Assembly (NCBI GenBank): GCA_009777245.1
Contig: WRMF01000008.1
Span: forward strand, 20,315 to 84,314
DNA length: 64,000 bases
Direction: 5' to 3'
DNA from: Betaproteobacteria bacterium
GTDB lineage: Bacteria > Pseudomonadota > Gammaproteobacteria > Burkholderiales > Rhodocyclaceae
The position numbers were made by a program, and so were the translations under genes. Shown here one piece after another: positions 55,837 through 64,000 of the stretch (position 1 is the stretch's first letter; every line of letters begins with the position of its first letter). The notes beneath the pieces were generated by a model. It was not told where the DNA came from. It made no database searches and saw nothing but the letters and a program-made list of their open reading frames with translations.

Positions 55837-55912
55837 TGGAGCGGCAGAAGAGTCTCGAACTCTCGACCTCAACCTTGGCAAGGTTGCGCTCTACCAACTG
55901 AGCTACTGCCGC
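55837..55912 (-). tRNA. tRNA-Gly (GCC), copy 1
   Basis: This is the first gene of the cluster, identical in sequence to 55669-55744, with anticodon GCC and encoded CCA. A good promoter lies just upstream (55929-55956). Confidence 0.96.
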
Positions 55913-55928
55913 GACAAGCAAACCGTAT

Positions 55929-55956
55929 ATTTTAACGGACAGCGTACGAAAGTCAA
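55929..55956 (-). promoter_or_regulatory. Promoter of the tRNA cluster
   Basis: On the minus strand a TTGACT -35 (55951-55956) and a TAAAAT -10 (55929-55934) are separated by 16 bases, about 17 bases before the first tRNA. It would transcribe Gly-Cys-Gly-Leu as one unit. Confidence 0.75.
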
Positions 55957-56042
55957 CCTGTCCGGCAGGATTCGTGCCGCTACTTCCACGAAAGAACTTC
56001 GCCCTCGCCCTGCCGCTTTTGGGGAATGACCCTATTTGACCA

Positions 56043-56161
56043 CGTGTCTTGAAGAAGCCTCGCCATTCATGGCGGGGTGAGCAAGACAGTTGTTTTGTGG
56101 AGCATTGAGGCTCCCTCATCTGTGTCGAGGAATCCCCGGCTTTTAGGTCGGGGCGACTCAA
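56043..56161 (+). mobile_element. IS200/IS605-like structured element, copy 2 (no transposase)
   Basis: The element runs from GTGTCTTGAAGAAGCCTCGC through three hairpins to GACTCA. Hairpin 1 is CCTCGCCAT/ATGGCGGGG. Hairpin 2 is GGAGC/GCTCC. The terminal hairpin CCCCGGC-TTTTAG-GTCGGGG is at 56134-56153. Compared with copy 1 the terminal stem has changed on both arms yet still pairs. It lies between the tRNA promoter and alaS and carries no gene. Confidence 0.6.
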
Positions 56162-56330
56162 TGTAGTGTCCTGAAAATGACACTGCTATAAACAACTGTC
56201 AACGCGACTGTTGGCAAGCAATGCTTCCAGAATGGGATTGCCCATGTATCGCGCCCAAGGATTTCCCATATGGAGCCGCCTCGGAAATTTCCAGTAAAAT
56301 ATCGGATTCCCGTTATTGGCAGGCAACCCC

Positions 56331-58961
56331 ATGAAATCCGCCGAAATCCGCGAACAATTCCTGAAGTTTTTCGAGTCCAAGGGGCATCGGATTGTTGCCT
56401 CCAGCTCGCTCGTGCCTGCCGACGATCCTACGTTGCTCTTCACCAACGCGGGCATGAACCAGTTCAAGGATGTGTTCCTCGGTTTCGACAAGCGTCCCTA
56501 TACCCGCGCCACCACCTCGCAAAAGTGCGTGCGCGCGGGCGGCAAGCACAACGACCTGGAAAATGTCGGCTATACCGCCCGGCATCACACCTTTTTCGAG
56601 ATGCTCGGCAATTTTTCCTTCGGCGATTATTTCAAGCGCGATGCGATTCTATACGCATGGGAATTGCTGACCAAAGTCTTCAAACTGTCGGCGGAGCGCC
56701 TCTATGTCTCCGTCTATGCCGAAGATGATGAGGCGTTCGACATCTGGACGAAGGAAGTCGGGCTGACCCCGGAGCGTGTCATCCGCGTCGGCGACAACAA
56801 GGGGGCGCGCTATGCCTCCGACAATTTCTGGATGATGGGAGACACCGGCCCGTGCGGCCCGTGCACCGAGATTTTCTATGACCACGGCCCGCACATTCCG
56901 GGCGGGTTGCCCGGCACGCCGGATGAGGACGGCGACCGTTACATCGAAATCTGGAACAATGTCTTCATGCAGTTCAACCGCGACGAGGCGGGCGTGATGC
57001 ATCCGTTGCCCAGGCCGAGCGTGGATACCGGCATGGGGCTGGAGCGCATCTCCGCCGTATTGCAGGGCGTGCATTCCAACTACGAAATTGACCTTTTTCA
57101 GACTCTTGTCCAGGCGGCGGCGCGCGAAACGAACGCCACCGACATAACGAATCCCAGCCTGAATGTGCTGGCCGACCACATCCGCGCCTGTTCCTTCCTG
57201 ATTGCCGACGGCGTTATCCCCGGCAATGAAGGGCGCGGTTACGTGCTTCGCCGCATCGTCCGCCGCGCCATCCGGCACGGCTACAAACTCGGCGCGCGCT
57301 CGGCGTTCTTCCATCGCCTTGTGCCCGATCTCGTCCGCGAGATGGGCGCGGCCTTCCCGGAACTCGCCGCTGGCAAAGCGCGTATCGCCGACATTTTGAA
57401 GACCGAGGAAGATCGTTTCTTCGCCACGATTGAAAACGGCATGACGATTCTGGAAGCAGGTTTGAATGAGATGAGAGGGCAGGGGCGCGCCTGCTTCGAC
57501 GGGGAACTTGCCTTCAAGCTGCACGACACCTACGGCTTCCCGCTCGATCTTACTGCCGACGTGTGCCGAGAACAAGGCGTGACGGTCAATACCGTCGCGT
57601 TCGATGCCGCGATGATCCGCCAGAAAGAACAGGCTCGCGCGGCGGGTAAATTCAGGATGACGGCCAGCCTCGACTATACAGGCGCGGACACTATCTTTCA
57701 TGGTTATGACACATTGGAGCAGGAAGCCGAAATCCTCGCCCTTTACCGTGACGGAACCGCCGTTGATGAGCTGCGCGAAGGCGATCTCGGCGTCGTCGTG
57801 CTCGACAACACCCCTTTCTATGCCGAGTCCGGCGGCCAGGTGGGCGATACGGGCGAACTCAAGGGGAGCGCGGGCATCTTCGCGGTGGAAGATACCCAGA
57901 AAATTCAGGCGGCGGTGTTCGGCCACCACGGCATCGTCAAGACTGGCGCGTTGCGCCTCAAGGATAAGGTTTCCGCCCGTGTGGACGCCGCCGCCCGCGC
58001 GGCCACCGCCCGCAATCACTCCGTCACCCACCTGATGCACAAGGCGTTGCGTGAAGTGTTGGGCGCACACGTTCAGCAGAAAGGCTCCCTCGTCGATCCC
58101 GGCAAAACCCGTTTCGACTTCGCGCACCACGCCCCGGTCACGGCGGAGGAAATCCGCGCAGTGGAAGCGCGGGTCAACGCCGAAATTTTGGCGAACACCG
58201 CGAATCAGGCGGCAGTCATGCCGTTGGAAGCCGCGCAGAAATCCGGCGCGATGATGCTCTTCGGCGAAAAGTACGACGATACCGTGCGTGTACTCAGCAT
58301 CGGTACGTCCAGGGAGCTTTGCGGCGGCACGCACGTGACCCGCACCGGGGATATTGGTTTCTTCAAGATTCTTTCCGAGTCGGGCATTGCCGCAGGCGTG
58401 CGCCGCGTCGAAGCCGTGACGGGAGAAAACGCCCTTCGCGCCGTGCAAACGCAGGAGCAGCGCCTCACGAACATCGCCGCGCTCTTGAAGGCTTCACCGG
58501 AAGCCGCCGCCGAGCGGATTGCCAGCCTGATCGAGCAGACGAGGACGTTTGAGAAGGAAGTCGCCCGACTGAAATCGAAACTCGCGGGCAGCCGGATCGA
58601 CGAGTTGATCGAGCAGGCGGTCGACATCGAGGGAGGGGCGAAACTGGTTACCGCCACCTTGGAAGGCGTCGATCCTGCGACCCTGCGGGAAACGCTCGAC
58701 AAGCTGAAAGACAAACTCAAGTCCGCCGTGATTGTGCTTGCCACGGTTCGCGATGAAAAAGTGAGCCTTATCGCTGGAGTTACCGCAAATTTGACGGACA
58801 GGATCAAGGCGGGCGAACTCGTTAACTTCGTTGCTCAACAGGTTGGCGGAAAGGGCGGCGGCAGGGCGGATATGGCGCAGGCAGGGGGAACAGAGCCGGA
58901 GAATTTGGCGGAAGCGTTGGGGAGTGTTTTGGGTTTTGTTAATACAAGGCAGGAGCAATAA
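56331..58961 (+). CDS. alaS: Alanine-tRNA ligase
   Basis: It charges tRNA-Ala and edits mischarged Ser/Gly. The 876-residue protein begins [20 protein letters not shown]. The class II catalytic core includes [18 protein letters not shown] and [20 protein letters not shown]. The editing domain has [20 protein letters not shown] (HxxxH) and the zinc cysteine-histidine motif [18 protein letters not shown]. The C-Ala domain ends with [15 protein letters not shown]. The ATG at 56331 is preceded by CAGG; a TTG at 56316 is possible but not needed. A three-base gap separates it from the following DUF5671 gene. Confidence 0.97.
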   Translation: MKSAEIREQFLKFFESKGHRIVASSSLVPADDPTLLFTNAGMNQFKDVFLGFDKRPYTRATTSQKCVRAGGKHNDLENVGYTARHHTFFEMLGNFSFGDYFKRDAILYAWELLTKVFKLSAERLYVSVYAEDDEAFDIWTKEVGLTPERVIRVGDNKGARYASDNFWMMGDTGPCGPCTEIFYDHGPHIPGGLPGTPDEDGDRYIEIWNNVFMQFNRDEAGVMHPLPRPSVDTGMGLERISAVLQGVHSNYEIDLFQTLVQAAARETNATDITNPSLNVLADHIRACSFLIADGVIPGNEGRGYVLRRIVRRAIRHGYKLGARSAFFHRLVPDLVREMGAAFPELAAGKARIADILKTEEDRFFATIENGMTILEAGLNEMRGQGRACFDGELAFKLHDTYGFPLDLTADVCREQGVTVNTVAFDAAMIRQKEQARAAGKFRMTASLDYTGADTIFHGYDTLEQEAEILALYRDGTAVDELREGDLGVVVLDNTPFYAESGGQVGDTGELKGSAGIFAVEDTQKIQAAVFGHHGIVKTGALRLKDKVSARVDAAARAATARNHSVTHLMHKALREVLGAHVQQKGSLVDPGKTRFDFAHHAPVTAEEIRAVEARVNAEILANTANQAAVMPLEAAQKSGAMMLFGEKYDDTVRVLSIGTSRELCGGTHVTRTGDIGFFKILSESGIAAGVRRVEAVTGENALRAVQTQEQRLTNIAALLKASPEAAAERIASLIEQTRTFEKEVARLKSKLAGSRIDELIEQAVDIEGGAKLVTATLEGVDPATLRETLDKLKDKLKSAVIVLATVRDEKVSLIAGVTANLTDRIKAGELVNFVAQQVGGKGGGRADMAQAGGTEPENLAEALGSVLGFVNTRQEQ

Positions 58962-58963
58962 TC

Positions 58964-60064
58964 ATGGCGTCAAGAATTCAAAACCTTGAACTCTTTGTTC
59001 ACGCGGCGCTTGAAAAGGGAGTGCCAAAATCCGAGATTGAACAGTGCCTGCTCCAAGTCGGCTGGCCTGCCGATCAGATCAAAAACGCACTCAATCAATT
59101 TGCCGACATCGCCTTTGCGGTGCCGGTTCCCAAGAGACGTCCCTATCTTTCGGCGCGTGAAGCTTTCCTTTACCTGCTGCTGTTTACAACGCTGTATCTA
59201 AGCGCCTATTACCTTGGCAGCATGTTGTTTGATTTTGTCAATCTGAATTTCCCCGATCCGGTGATGAATGAATCTTCCTTTCGAATACACAAAGACATTC
59301 GTCTGGCAGCGTCATTTCTTGTCATTGCCTGTCCGGTATTTCTGTTCATGTCGCGGCGCATTTATCGGGAACTCGCCGACAATCCGGACAAACGTCTGTC
59401 GGCTGTGCGCCGCTGGCTGACTTATCTGACCCTGTTAGTAGCTGCCTGTTTTGTTATCGGCGATCTGGTGACACTGGTTTATAACGCTTTGGGCGGAGAA
59501 CTGACGACCCGTTTTTGCCTTAAAGTGCTCATTGTCGGTGTGATTGCCGGAACAATCTTTTGGTTCTATCTATGGGATTTAGGTGACGAAGAGCGCGAAG
59601 CGCCAAGCATGAACCGTCAAACCGTGATGAAAAGACTGGCTGTGACAATTTCTGCGGTAGTCGTTGTTTCGCTCATCGGATCTGTCTATGTGATTGACTC
59701 ACCGACGGAGCGGCGACAACTCCGTCTGGATGAGCGCCGCTTGCATGATCTTGCGGAGATTAACAGAACCATCCAGCGTTATGCCAAGAAGCATAATTCG
59801 CTACCGCAAGATTTGGCGACGCTTGAAGCAGAAGCAACAACGGAAGCGGGAACAAACCGCCCCCCGACCGATCCCGATACCAGTACGCCTTATGAATATC
59901 AGGCGCTTGACGCAGAGACTTTTCAACTGTGCGCTGTGTTCTCACGACCATCGCCAGATGATGATCGACCTTATTACGAAAGCCATTGGCGTACCCATAC
60001 CGCCGGAAAACAGTGCTTCGAATACACACTTGACACAAAGACAAGACCTGTAGCGATTGAATGA
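58964..60064 (+). CDS. DUF5671-type membrane protein
   Basis: The 366-residue protein starts with a short helical domain (IQNLELFVHAALEKGVPKSE, then IEQCLLQVGWPADQIKNAL), a UBA/SHOCT-like helix pair. Five membrane helices follow (about 68-90, 108-126, 145-170, 180-200, 220-240). The DUF5671 region YLSAREAFLYLLLFTTLYLS and its repeats lie here. A periplasmic domain of about 120 residues ends the protein. It includes LHDLAEINRTIQRYAKKHNS, which resembles the start of a pilin-type domain, and three cysteines. Function is unknown. It follows alaS by two bases, so they may be co-transcribed. Confidence 0.7.
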   Translation: MASRIQNLELFVHAALEKGVPKSEIEQCLLQVGWPADQIKNALNQFADIAFAVPVPKRRPYLSAREAFLYLLLFTTLYLSAYYLGSMLFDFVNLNFPDPVMNESSFRIHKDIRLAASFLVIACPVFLFMSRRIYRELADNPDKRLSAVRRWLTYLTLLVAACFVIGDLVTLVYNALGGELTTRFCLKVLIVGVIAGTIFWFYLWDLGDEEREAPSMNRQTVMKRLAVTISAVVVVSLIGSVYVIDSPTERRQLRLDERRLHDLAEINRTIQRYAKKHNSLPQDLATLEAEATTEAGTNRPPTDPDTSTPYEYQALDAETFQLCAVFSRPSPDDDRPYYESHWRTHTAGKQCFEYTLDTKTRPVAIE

Positions 60065-60115
60065 ATTGAATGACGTGTAAAAGCTGTTCTGTGTCAGCAA
60101 CTGCAAACCTTCGGT

Positions 60116-61033
60116 TTACCCTCTAGGATGATGCTCCGCATGGAGAGCTTTCAGGCGCTCGCGGGCGACGTGGGTGTAAATCTGGGTCGTGGTTATGTCG
60201 GAATGCCCAAGAAGCATCTGCACAACCCTCAAGTCCGCGCCATGATTCAAAAGATGGGTGGCAAAGGCATGGCGCAGCACATGCGGCGAAATGCGCGCGA
60301 GAGGGATATTGACGGTAAGGGCGTATTTCTTGACCAATGTCCAGAACATTTGCCTTGTCATCGGCGCGGCGCGAGCCGTGACAAATACCGCATCTGATCG
60401 CCGCCCTTTCAGAAGCGCCGCCCGCCCTTGTCCGATATGGCGAATCAGCCAGTGTCGCGCGGTCTCGCCGGTTGGAACCAGCCGTTCCTTGCTCCCCTTG
60501 CCGATAATCCGCACGACGCCCTGGTCAAAGCCGATTTCGTGCATTTTGAGCGCAACCAGTTCGGATACGCGCAGTCCGGTGGCATAGAGCATTTCCAGCA
60601 TGGCGCGATCCCGTTCTCCCAGCGGCGTTGCCGCATCCGGCGCGGCAAGCAGCCGTTCGACTTCCGCCTCGGAGAGGCTTTTGGGCAAGCGTCCGGTCAA
60701 GGCCGGACGCGCCAGAAACTCGCTCGGATCACGCGCTACCTGCCCACGCGCCAACTGCCAGCGATAAAAACGGCGCAACGCGGAAAGATAACGCGCCTGG
60801 GACGAAACTCGCCGCGCGCGGGAGACTTCCGCCAGAAACGCCGCCAAATCCGCCGCATCAGCCGATTTCAGCAAGGCGCGTCCGGTTTTCGCCAACCAGC
60901 GGGAAAGCATTGACAAATCGGCGCGATAACCTTCAAGGCTGTTTTTTGCCAGCCCGTCTTCCAGCCAGAGGGCATCGCAAAATACTTCGATTTCGTTCTG
61001 GTCTTCCGGGCGCAAGGGCGGCGTATCAGACAC
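60116..61033 (-). CDS. xerD: Tyrosine recombinase XerD
   Basis: XerD with XerC resolves chromosome dimers at dif. The 305-residue protein has the N-terminal SAM-like domain (FCDALWLEDGLAKNSLEGYR). The catalytic domain carries Arg in MLYATGLRVSELVALK, Lys in IGKGSKERLVP, H-x-x-R in SPHVLRHAFATHLLNHGADL, a second His in LLGHSDITTTQIYTH, and the nucleophile Tyr in that same motif. The GTG at 61033 gives a typical N-terminus; the ogt stop lies inside its first codons (eight-base overlap). The upstream frame to 61135 is ogt in another frame. Confidence 0.93.
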   Translation of the reverse strand: MSDTPPLRPEDQNEIEVFCDALWLEDGLAKNSLEGYRADLSMLSRWLAKTGRALLKSADAADLAAFLAEVSRARRVSSQARYLSALRRFYRWQLARGQVARDPSEFLARPALTGRLPKSLSEAEVERLLAAPDAATPLGERDRAMLEMLYATGLRVSELVALKMHEIGFDQGVVRIIGKGSKERLVPTGETARHWLIRHIGQGRAALLKGRRSDAVFVTARAAPMTRQMFWTLVKKYALTVNIPLARISPHVLRHAFATHLLNHGADLRVVQMLLGHSDITTTQIYTHVARERLKALHAEHHPRG

Positions 61034-61565
61034 GACGCGCTTCCCGAATGTTGATACCCTCTCTTGCCAGGAGCCAGCGTTTGATTTCCGGCATCCAGCC
61101 GGTTCTGGTATGGCTGAAGCCGGTAAGCCCGCCATTCTTGCCGATTACCCGATGGCAGGGAATGATGATGGGTACGGGATTGGCTCCGCAAGCTCCGCCC
61201 ACGGCGCGGGGCGCACTGCCAAGATTCTCCGCTATTTGGGCATAGCTTGTGGTTTCGCCGCACGGAATGGCGGCGATTTCTGCCCACACTCGCCGTTGAA
61301 ATTGTGTGCCTTGCAAGATGGTCGGCAAGTCAAATACATAACAGGGGTTATGCAACCACTCTTCCAACGCCTGAATTACCGTTCGCGCAAATCTGCCTTT
61401 GGGCGCTATTTCCGCTTGCGACGGCAAAAAAACCAGGCATGTCACCGCAGGCAATGTCTCGTCGCAGCAAAGACCCAGCGCGAAAGCGGGCGCGGGAAAT
61501 GATGTCGGCAGAGGTTTTACCGGCAGGATTGCCTGAAATTCCAGATTGTCCGCGCCTAGGATCAT
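61026..61565 (-). CDS. ogt: Methylated-DNA-protein cysteine methyltransferase
   Basis: This suicide enzyme removes O6-alkyl groups from guanine. The 179-residue protein has FQRRVWAEIAAIPCGETTSY, AVGGACGANPVPIIIPCHRV with the acceptor cysteine in PCHRV, and GLTGFSHTRTGWMPEIKRWL at the end. The N-terminal half is the variable domain. It is upstream of xerD with overlapping reading frames, so the pair is coupled. Confidence 0.93.
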   Translation of the reverse strand: MILGADNLEFQAILPVKPLPTSFPAPAFALGLCCDETLPAVTCLVFLPSQAEIAPKGRFARTVIQALEEWLHNPCYVFDLPTILQGTQFQRRVWAEIAAIPCGETTSYAQIAENLGSAPRAVGGACGANPVPIIIPCHRVIGKNGGLTGFSHTRTGWMPEIKRWLLAREGINIREARRV

Positions 61566-61583
61566 CTCATTTCTCCCTGCTTT

Positions 61584-62087
61584 TCAAAATAGCAAATAGG
61601 ATATGATGAATAGAAAGACAAGCAATGCCAACACCCATCCCCAAACCCTATTAGTCGCTTCATTGGCTTTAAACTTGCGATGCCTCTCTAAAATTTTCAC
61701 GATACCTTCAATACTGGGATCATTCATGTCAAGCGTTGCGCCTGGGTTTTCAGTAGCTCGAAACATGCAAGCCACTAACAACAGTATAACGTTTGGTTTT
61801 ACAAATGAATCATTCATGTCCAGACCTTCCACAGCTCCTTCCACAAGCCGCTTAATGATAGGGGCATTCATGTCCAACGTTTCCCTCACTTGCTGCATGG
61901 TTGGCCCATCCGTGCCAGGCGGATCATCCACGTCAAGTTCTTCCACTGATTGTTTGAAGTTGGGATCATCAGTCATGCCCCACCCTTCCACTAGTTGCCT
62001 GAAGGTGAGACCATTCGTGTAAAACGGCGTCGCGCCAGAGTCATTCGCGCCAAGCCTGCGCGTATCTCGTCTAAATGAATCATTCAT
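61584..62087 (-). CDS. Repeat protein with MND motif and C-terminal membrane helix
   Basis: The 167-residue protein consists of about five degenerate units of roughly 27 residues, marked by DMND(P/S)-type boxes: MNDSFRRD, MTDDPNFKQSVEEL, LDVDDPPGTDGPT, LDMNAPIIKRLVEG, LDMNDSFVKP and LDMNDPSIEGIVKIL. Membrane helices lie at about 99-108 (VILLLVACMF) and 150-167 (WVLALLVFLFIISYLLF). AGGAGA precedes the ATG at 62087. The frame upstream to 62120 is inside rbgA. No family is recognised. It starts one base past the rbgA stop and precedes ogt on the same strand. Confidence 0.65.
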   Translation of the reverse strand: MNDSFRRDTRRLGANDSGATPFYTNGLTFRQLVEGWGMTDDPNFKQSVEELDVDDPPGTDGPTMQQVRETLDMNAPIIKRLVEGAVEGLDMNDSFVKPNVILLLVACMFRATENPGATLDMNDPSIEGIVKILERHRKFKANEATNRVWGWVLALLVFLFIISYLLF

Positions 62088-62088
62088 C

Positions 62089-62973
62089 TCAAATCTCCTG
62101 TTGTCGCAAAACCAGTTCACGGGATTCCGGGCTTTCCAGACTGATGCGTCCCAGAGCGCCGCTACGGTAGTCGGTTAACAATACCAGAGCCGCTTTTTCC
62201 CGATCCAGCCATCCGCCTTTGCCGCGACAGCCGCGACGCTCGCCTATCGCTTCCAGAAGGGCGGCGGCATCCATCGTTGCCAGAGCCGCCGTCGGCAGGC
62301 GATAACGCGCCGCCAGCAGTGGAGCATATCGTTCCAAAAGCAAGGTTGCGAGAAAAGAGGCCACTTCCTCCGGCTCCATCGCATTCACGCCAATGGCATG
62401 ACTGGCGGCCAGCATGTAGCCATCAGACTCAATTTCGATTTTCGGCCACATCAACCCCGGTGTATCGGTCAATGTCATATTCTGCCCCAAATCCAGCGTC
62501 TGCTGCGATTTTGTCACCGCAGGCTCATCGCCTACCATTGCTACGCGCCTTTTCAGCAAGGCGTTCATCAGGGTAGACTTGCCGACATTGGGAATGCCCA
62601 TAATCATCATCCTTAGCGGCTTGTCCGGCGTGTTGCGATGCGGGGCAAGACGACGGCAGAGTTTGGGGATTGCCGCCGCGTTTTTTATAGGGTCGCCAGA
62701 CTTGCAGGAGAGAGCCGCCGCCAGCACATTTTCCTGCCGATTATAAAAATCCAGCCATTGCCGGGTTATGGCGGCATCCGCCAGATCGGCCTTGTTCAGC
62801 ACTTTCAGGGAAGGACGCTGGCGAAACTCGCGCAAGGCGCGAATCATCGGGTTGCAACTGGCTTCCGGCAGACGAGCGTCCAGCACCTCGATTACCACGT
62901 CGACGCGCTTCAAGGTCTCAGCCGCCTTTTTCTTCGCCGCCGTCATGTGTCCCGGAAACCATTGCACCGCCAT
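62089..62973 (-). CDS. rbgA: Ribosome biogenesis GTPase RbgA/YlqF
   Basis: The 294-residue circularly permuted GTPase helps mature the 50S subunit. It begins MAVQWFPGHMTAAKKKAAET. The G4 motif LNKADLAD comes before G1 MGIPNVGKSTLMNALLKRRV, the hallmark of the permuted order, then G3 LTDTPGLMWP. The C-terminal RNA-binding helical region contains GCRGKGGWLDREKAA. The open frame extends upstream to 63111 over murJ; I choose the ATG at 62973 by family N-terminus. It lies 11 bases past the murJ stop. Confidence 0.94.
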   Translation of the reverse strand: MAVQWFPGHMTAAKKKAAETLKRVDVVIEVLDARLPEASCNPMIRALREFRQRPSLKVLNKADLADAAITRQWLDFYNRQENVLAAALSCKSGDPIKNAAAIPKLCRRLAPHRNTPDKPLRMMIMGIPNVGKSTLMNALLKRRVAMVGDEPAVTKSQQTLDLGQNMTLTDTPGLMWPKIEIESDGYMLAASHAIGVNAMEPEEVASFLATLLLERYAPLLAARYRLPTAALATMDAAALLEAIGERRGCRGKGGWLDREKAALVLLTDYRSGALGRISLESPESRELVLRQQEI

Positions 62974-62983
62974 GATTATTCCT

Positions 62984-64000
62984 TCAGGTTGCCTGCCGCT
63001 TGAAATCGGCCAGACGAAAGCCAAGCAGCCACAGGGTAAGGAAATAAACGGCAGCGCCCCCCGCCACCAACAAAAACAGCCAGCCGACACGAACGCCGAC
63101 CCCGGCCGCAAACCAGTCTTTTGCCTCGCCCGCGCCGATATATAAAACGCAGCCCATCAACGCCAGAGCAAGGCAGAGCTTGCCGAGAAATTTTCCCCAG
63201 CCGGGGCGGGGGGTGTAAATGCCGTCCTTGCGTAAGCCCTGAAACAGCAGGAAGGCGTTAAGACATCCCGCAAGCCCGACGGAAAGCGCCAGTCCCATAT
63301 GCGCCAGGGACAGGACAAATATAAAGACAAGGTTCATCAACTGGGTCGCAATCAGACTGATAACAGCAATCTTGACCGGCGTCCTGATGTTCTGGCGCGC
63401 ATAAAATCCGGGGGCAAGCACCTTGACCAACAACATGCCGGAAAGGCCGATGCTGTAGGCAACCAGCGCCTGTCGGGTTGCCAGCGCATCATCCGGCGTG
63501 AATTTGCCATGCAAAAACAAGGTGGCAATGAGCGGTATGGCAAGCAGCGCCAAAGCCAGCGCCGCCGGTAAAGCAAGCAGAAAGGTCAAGCGCAGACCCC
63601 AGTCGAGCAAGGCCCCGTATTCGCGCATGTCGCCATTTGCGTGCAGTTTGGCGAGCGAAGGCAGCAGGATCACGGAAAGGGACGCGCCCAGCAGTCCGGC
63701 GGGAAACTCCATCAACCTGTCGGCATAATATAGCCAGGAGACGCTGCCGCTTACCAGAAAGGACGCGAACACCATGTTAATCACCAGACTGATTTGCGAG
63801 ACTGATACGCCGAAGGTTGCGGGAGCCATCAGCTTCAAAATGCGTCGCACTCCGGAGTCGCGGCAGGCGGCGAGAATGTTGAAAGAAGGGCGCGGCAAAA
63901 TCCCAAGCCTCTTCAACGCCGCTATTTGCAGCCCAAGTTGCAGGCAGCCGCCGATAAACACCGCCCAGGCTAGAGCCAGCACCGGCGGGGCCAAATACGG
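62984..64000 (-). CDS. murJ: Lipid II flippase MurJ (C-terminal part)
   Basis: The frame runs off the right edge; 338 residues are visible of a usual 510-550. They contain about eleven hydrophobic helices. The family landmarks are VRRILKLMAPATFGVSVSQI, LIQ-type helices, the MurJ box YYADRLMEFPAGLLGASLSV with LPSLAKLH, and APGFYARQNIRTPVKIA with the basic gate residues. MurJ flips lipid II across the inner membrane for peptidoglycan synthesis. It is upstream of rbgA, as in several betaproteobacteria. Confidence 0.93.
   Translation of the reverse strand, partial: PYLAPPVLALAWAVFIGGCLQLGLQIAALKRLGILPRPSFNILAACRDSGVRRILKLMAPATFGVSVSQISLVINMVFASFLVSGSVSWLYYADRLMEFPAGLLGASLSVILLPSLAKLHANGDMREYGALLDWGLRLTFLLALPAALALALLAIPLIATLFLHGKFTPDDALATRQALVAYSIGLSGMLLVKVLAPGFYARQNIRTPVKIAVISLIATQLMNLVFIFVLSLAHMGLALSVGLAGCLNAFLLFQGLRKDGIYTPRPGWGKFLGKLCLALALMGCVLYIGAGEAKDWFAAGVGVRVGWLFLLVAGGAAVYFLTLWLLGFRLADFKRQAT

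Noticed and set aside
55329..56161. Possible CRISPR array from repeated segments near the tRNA genes
   Set aside because: The repeated units are two inverted elements and two identical tRNA-Gly genes, not regularly spaced direct repeats with unique spacers.
56649..58448. A 599-codon minus-strand open frame
   Set aside because: It is antisense to alaS, which is fully supported by motifs.

Overview
The window looks like a chromosomal segment of a betaproteobacterium (Nitrosomonadales/Rhodocyclales-like). This rests on gene order as well as gene content: TPR protein-lolB-ispE, trpB-trpA-accD, sdhCDAB-sdhE-gltA divergent from mdh, a fimT-pilVWX-pilE minor pilin cluster and the hopanoid genes hpnC-hpnD are all arrangements usual in that class. 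Coding density is high and most genes are moderately GC-rich. Three stretches are visibly more AT-rich and probably acquired: 19.6-21.7 kb, 25.4-26.3 kb and 29.4-30.4 kb.

Layout. 1-4095 (minus) is the N-terminal 1365 codons of a giant autotransporter-like adhesin that runs off the left edge. 4.4-9.5 kb carries a TPR lipoprotein-type operon (TPR protein, lolB, ispE) and leuA. A tRNA-Leu(UAG) and the remains of a mobilisation gene lie at 9.8-10.6 kb. 10.8-18.1 kb holds pgi-thyA, a PilZ-like protein, an orphan adenine methyltransferase with pyrF, and a MaoC-type hydratase. 18.2-21.7 kb is a three-gene cassette (methyltransferase, membrane sulfatase-like protein, small YIDPGTGS protein). Then come an aromatic/aspartate aminotransferase and hpnCD, followed by a repeat-rich patch with a dead REP-associated transposase. 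25.4-29.2 kb has two unknown small genes and accD-trpA-trpB. A MamI-type restriction-modification pair sits at 29.4-32.2 kb, followed by purL, a bacteriohemerythrin and a Dps protein. 37.5-40.9 kb is the minor pilin cluster and 41.2-47.4 kb the TCA block. 47.6-55.3 kb holds an orphan efflux adaptor, mnmE, folA, an M48 protease and two tandem DUF805 paralogues. 55.3-56.2 kb is a Gly-Cys-Gly-Leu tRNA cluster bracketed by two inverted structured elements. 56.3-64 kb holds alaS, a DUF5671 protein, xerD, ogt, a repeat protein, rbgA and the C-terminal part of murJ.

How genes work together. The sdh/gltA/mdh block covers consecutive TCA steps and the electron-transport entry of succinate. hpnC/hpnD make the squalene precursor of hopanoids but hpnE is not beside them. 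The pilin cluster would prime type IV pili but lacks the usual pilY1. The R-M pair and the lone methyltransferase suggest defence or epigenetic marking. Hemerythrin and Dps both deal with iron and oxygen.

Most unusual signals: (i) two about 117-bp inverted elements with compensatory hairpin changes, resembling IS200/IS605 right ends or TnpB guide-RNA scaffolds without any tnpB, flanking the tRNA cluster; (ii) a tRNA-Leu(UAA) that has lost invariant T-arm bases; (iii) a methyltransferase carrying its own type I S-like target domain paired with a MamI-like nuclease; (iv) several intergenic repeat families, including an inverted REP pair around a RAYT fragment. All coordinates and motifs were read by eye; no database search was possible.
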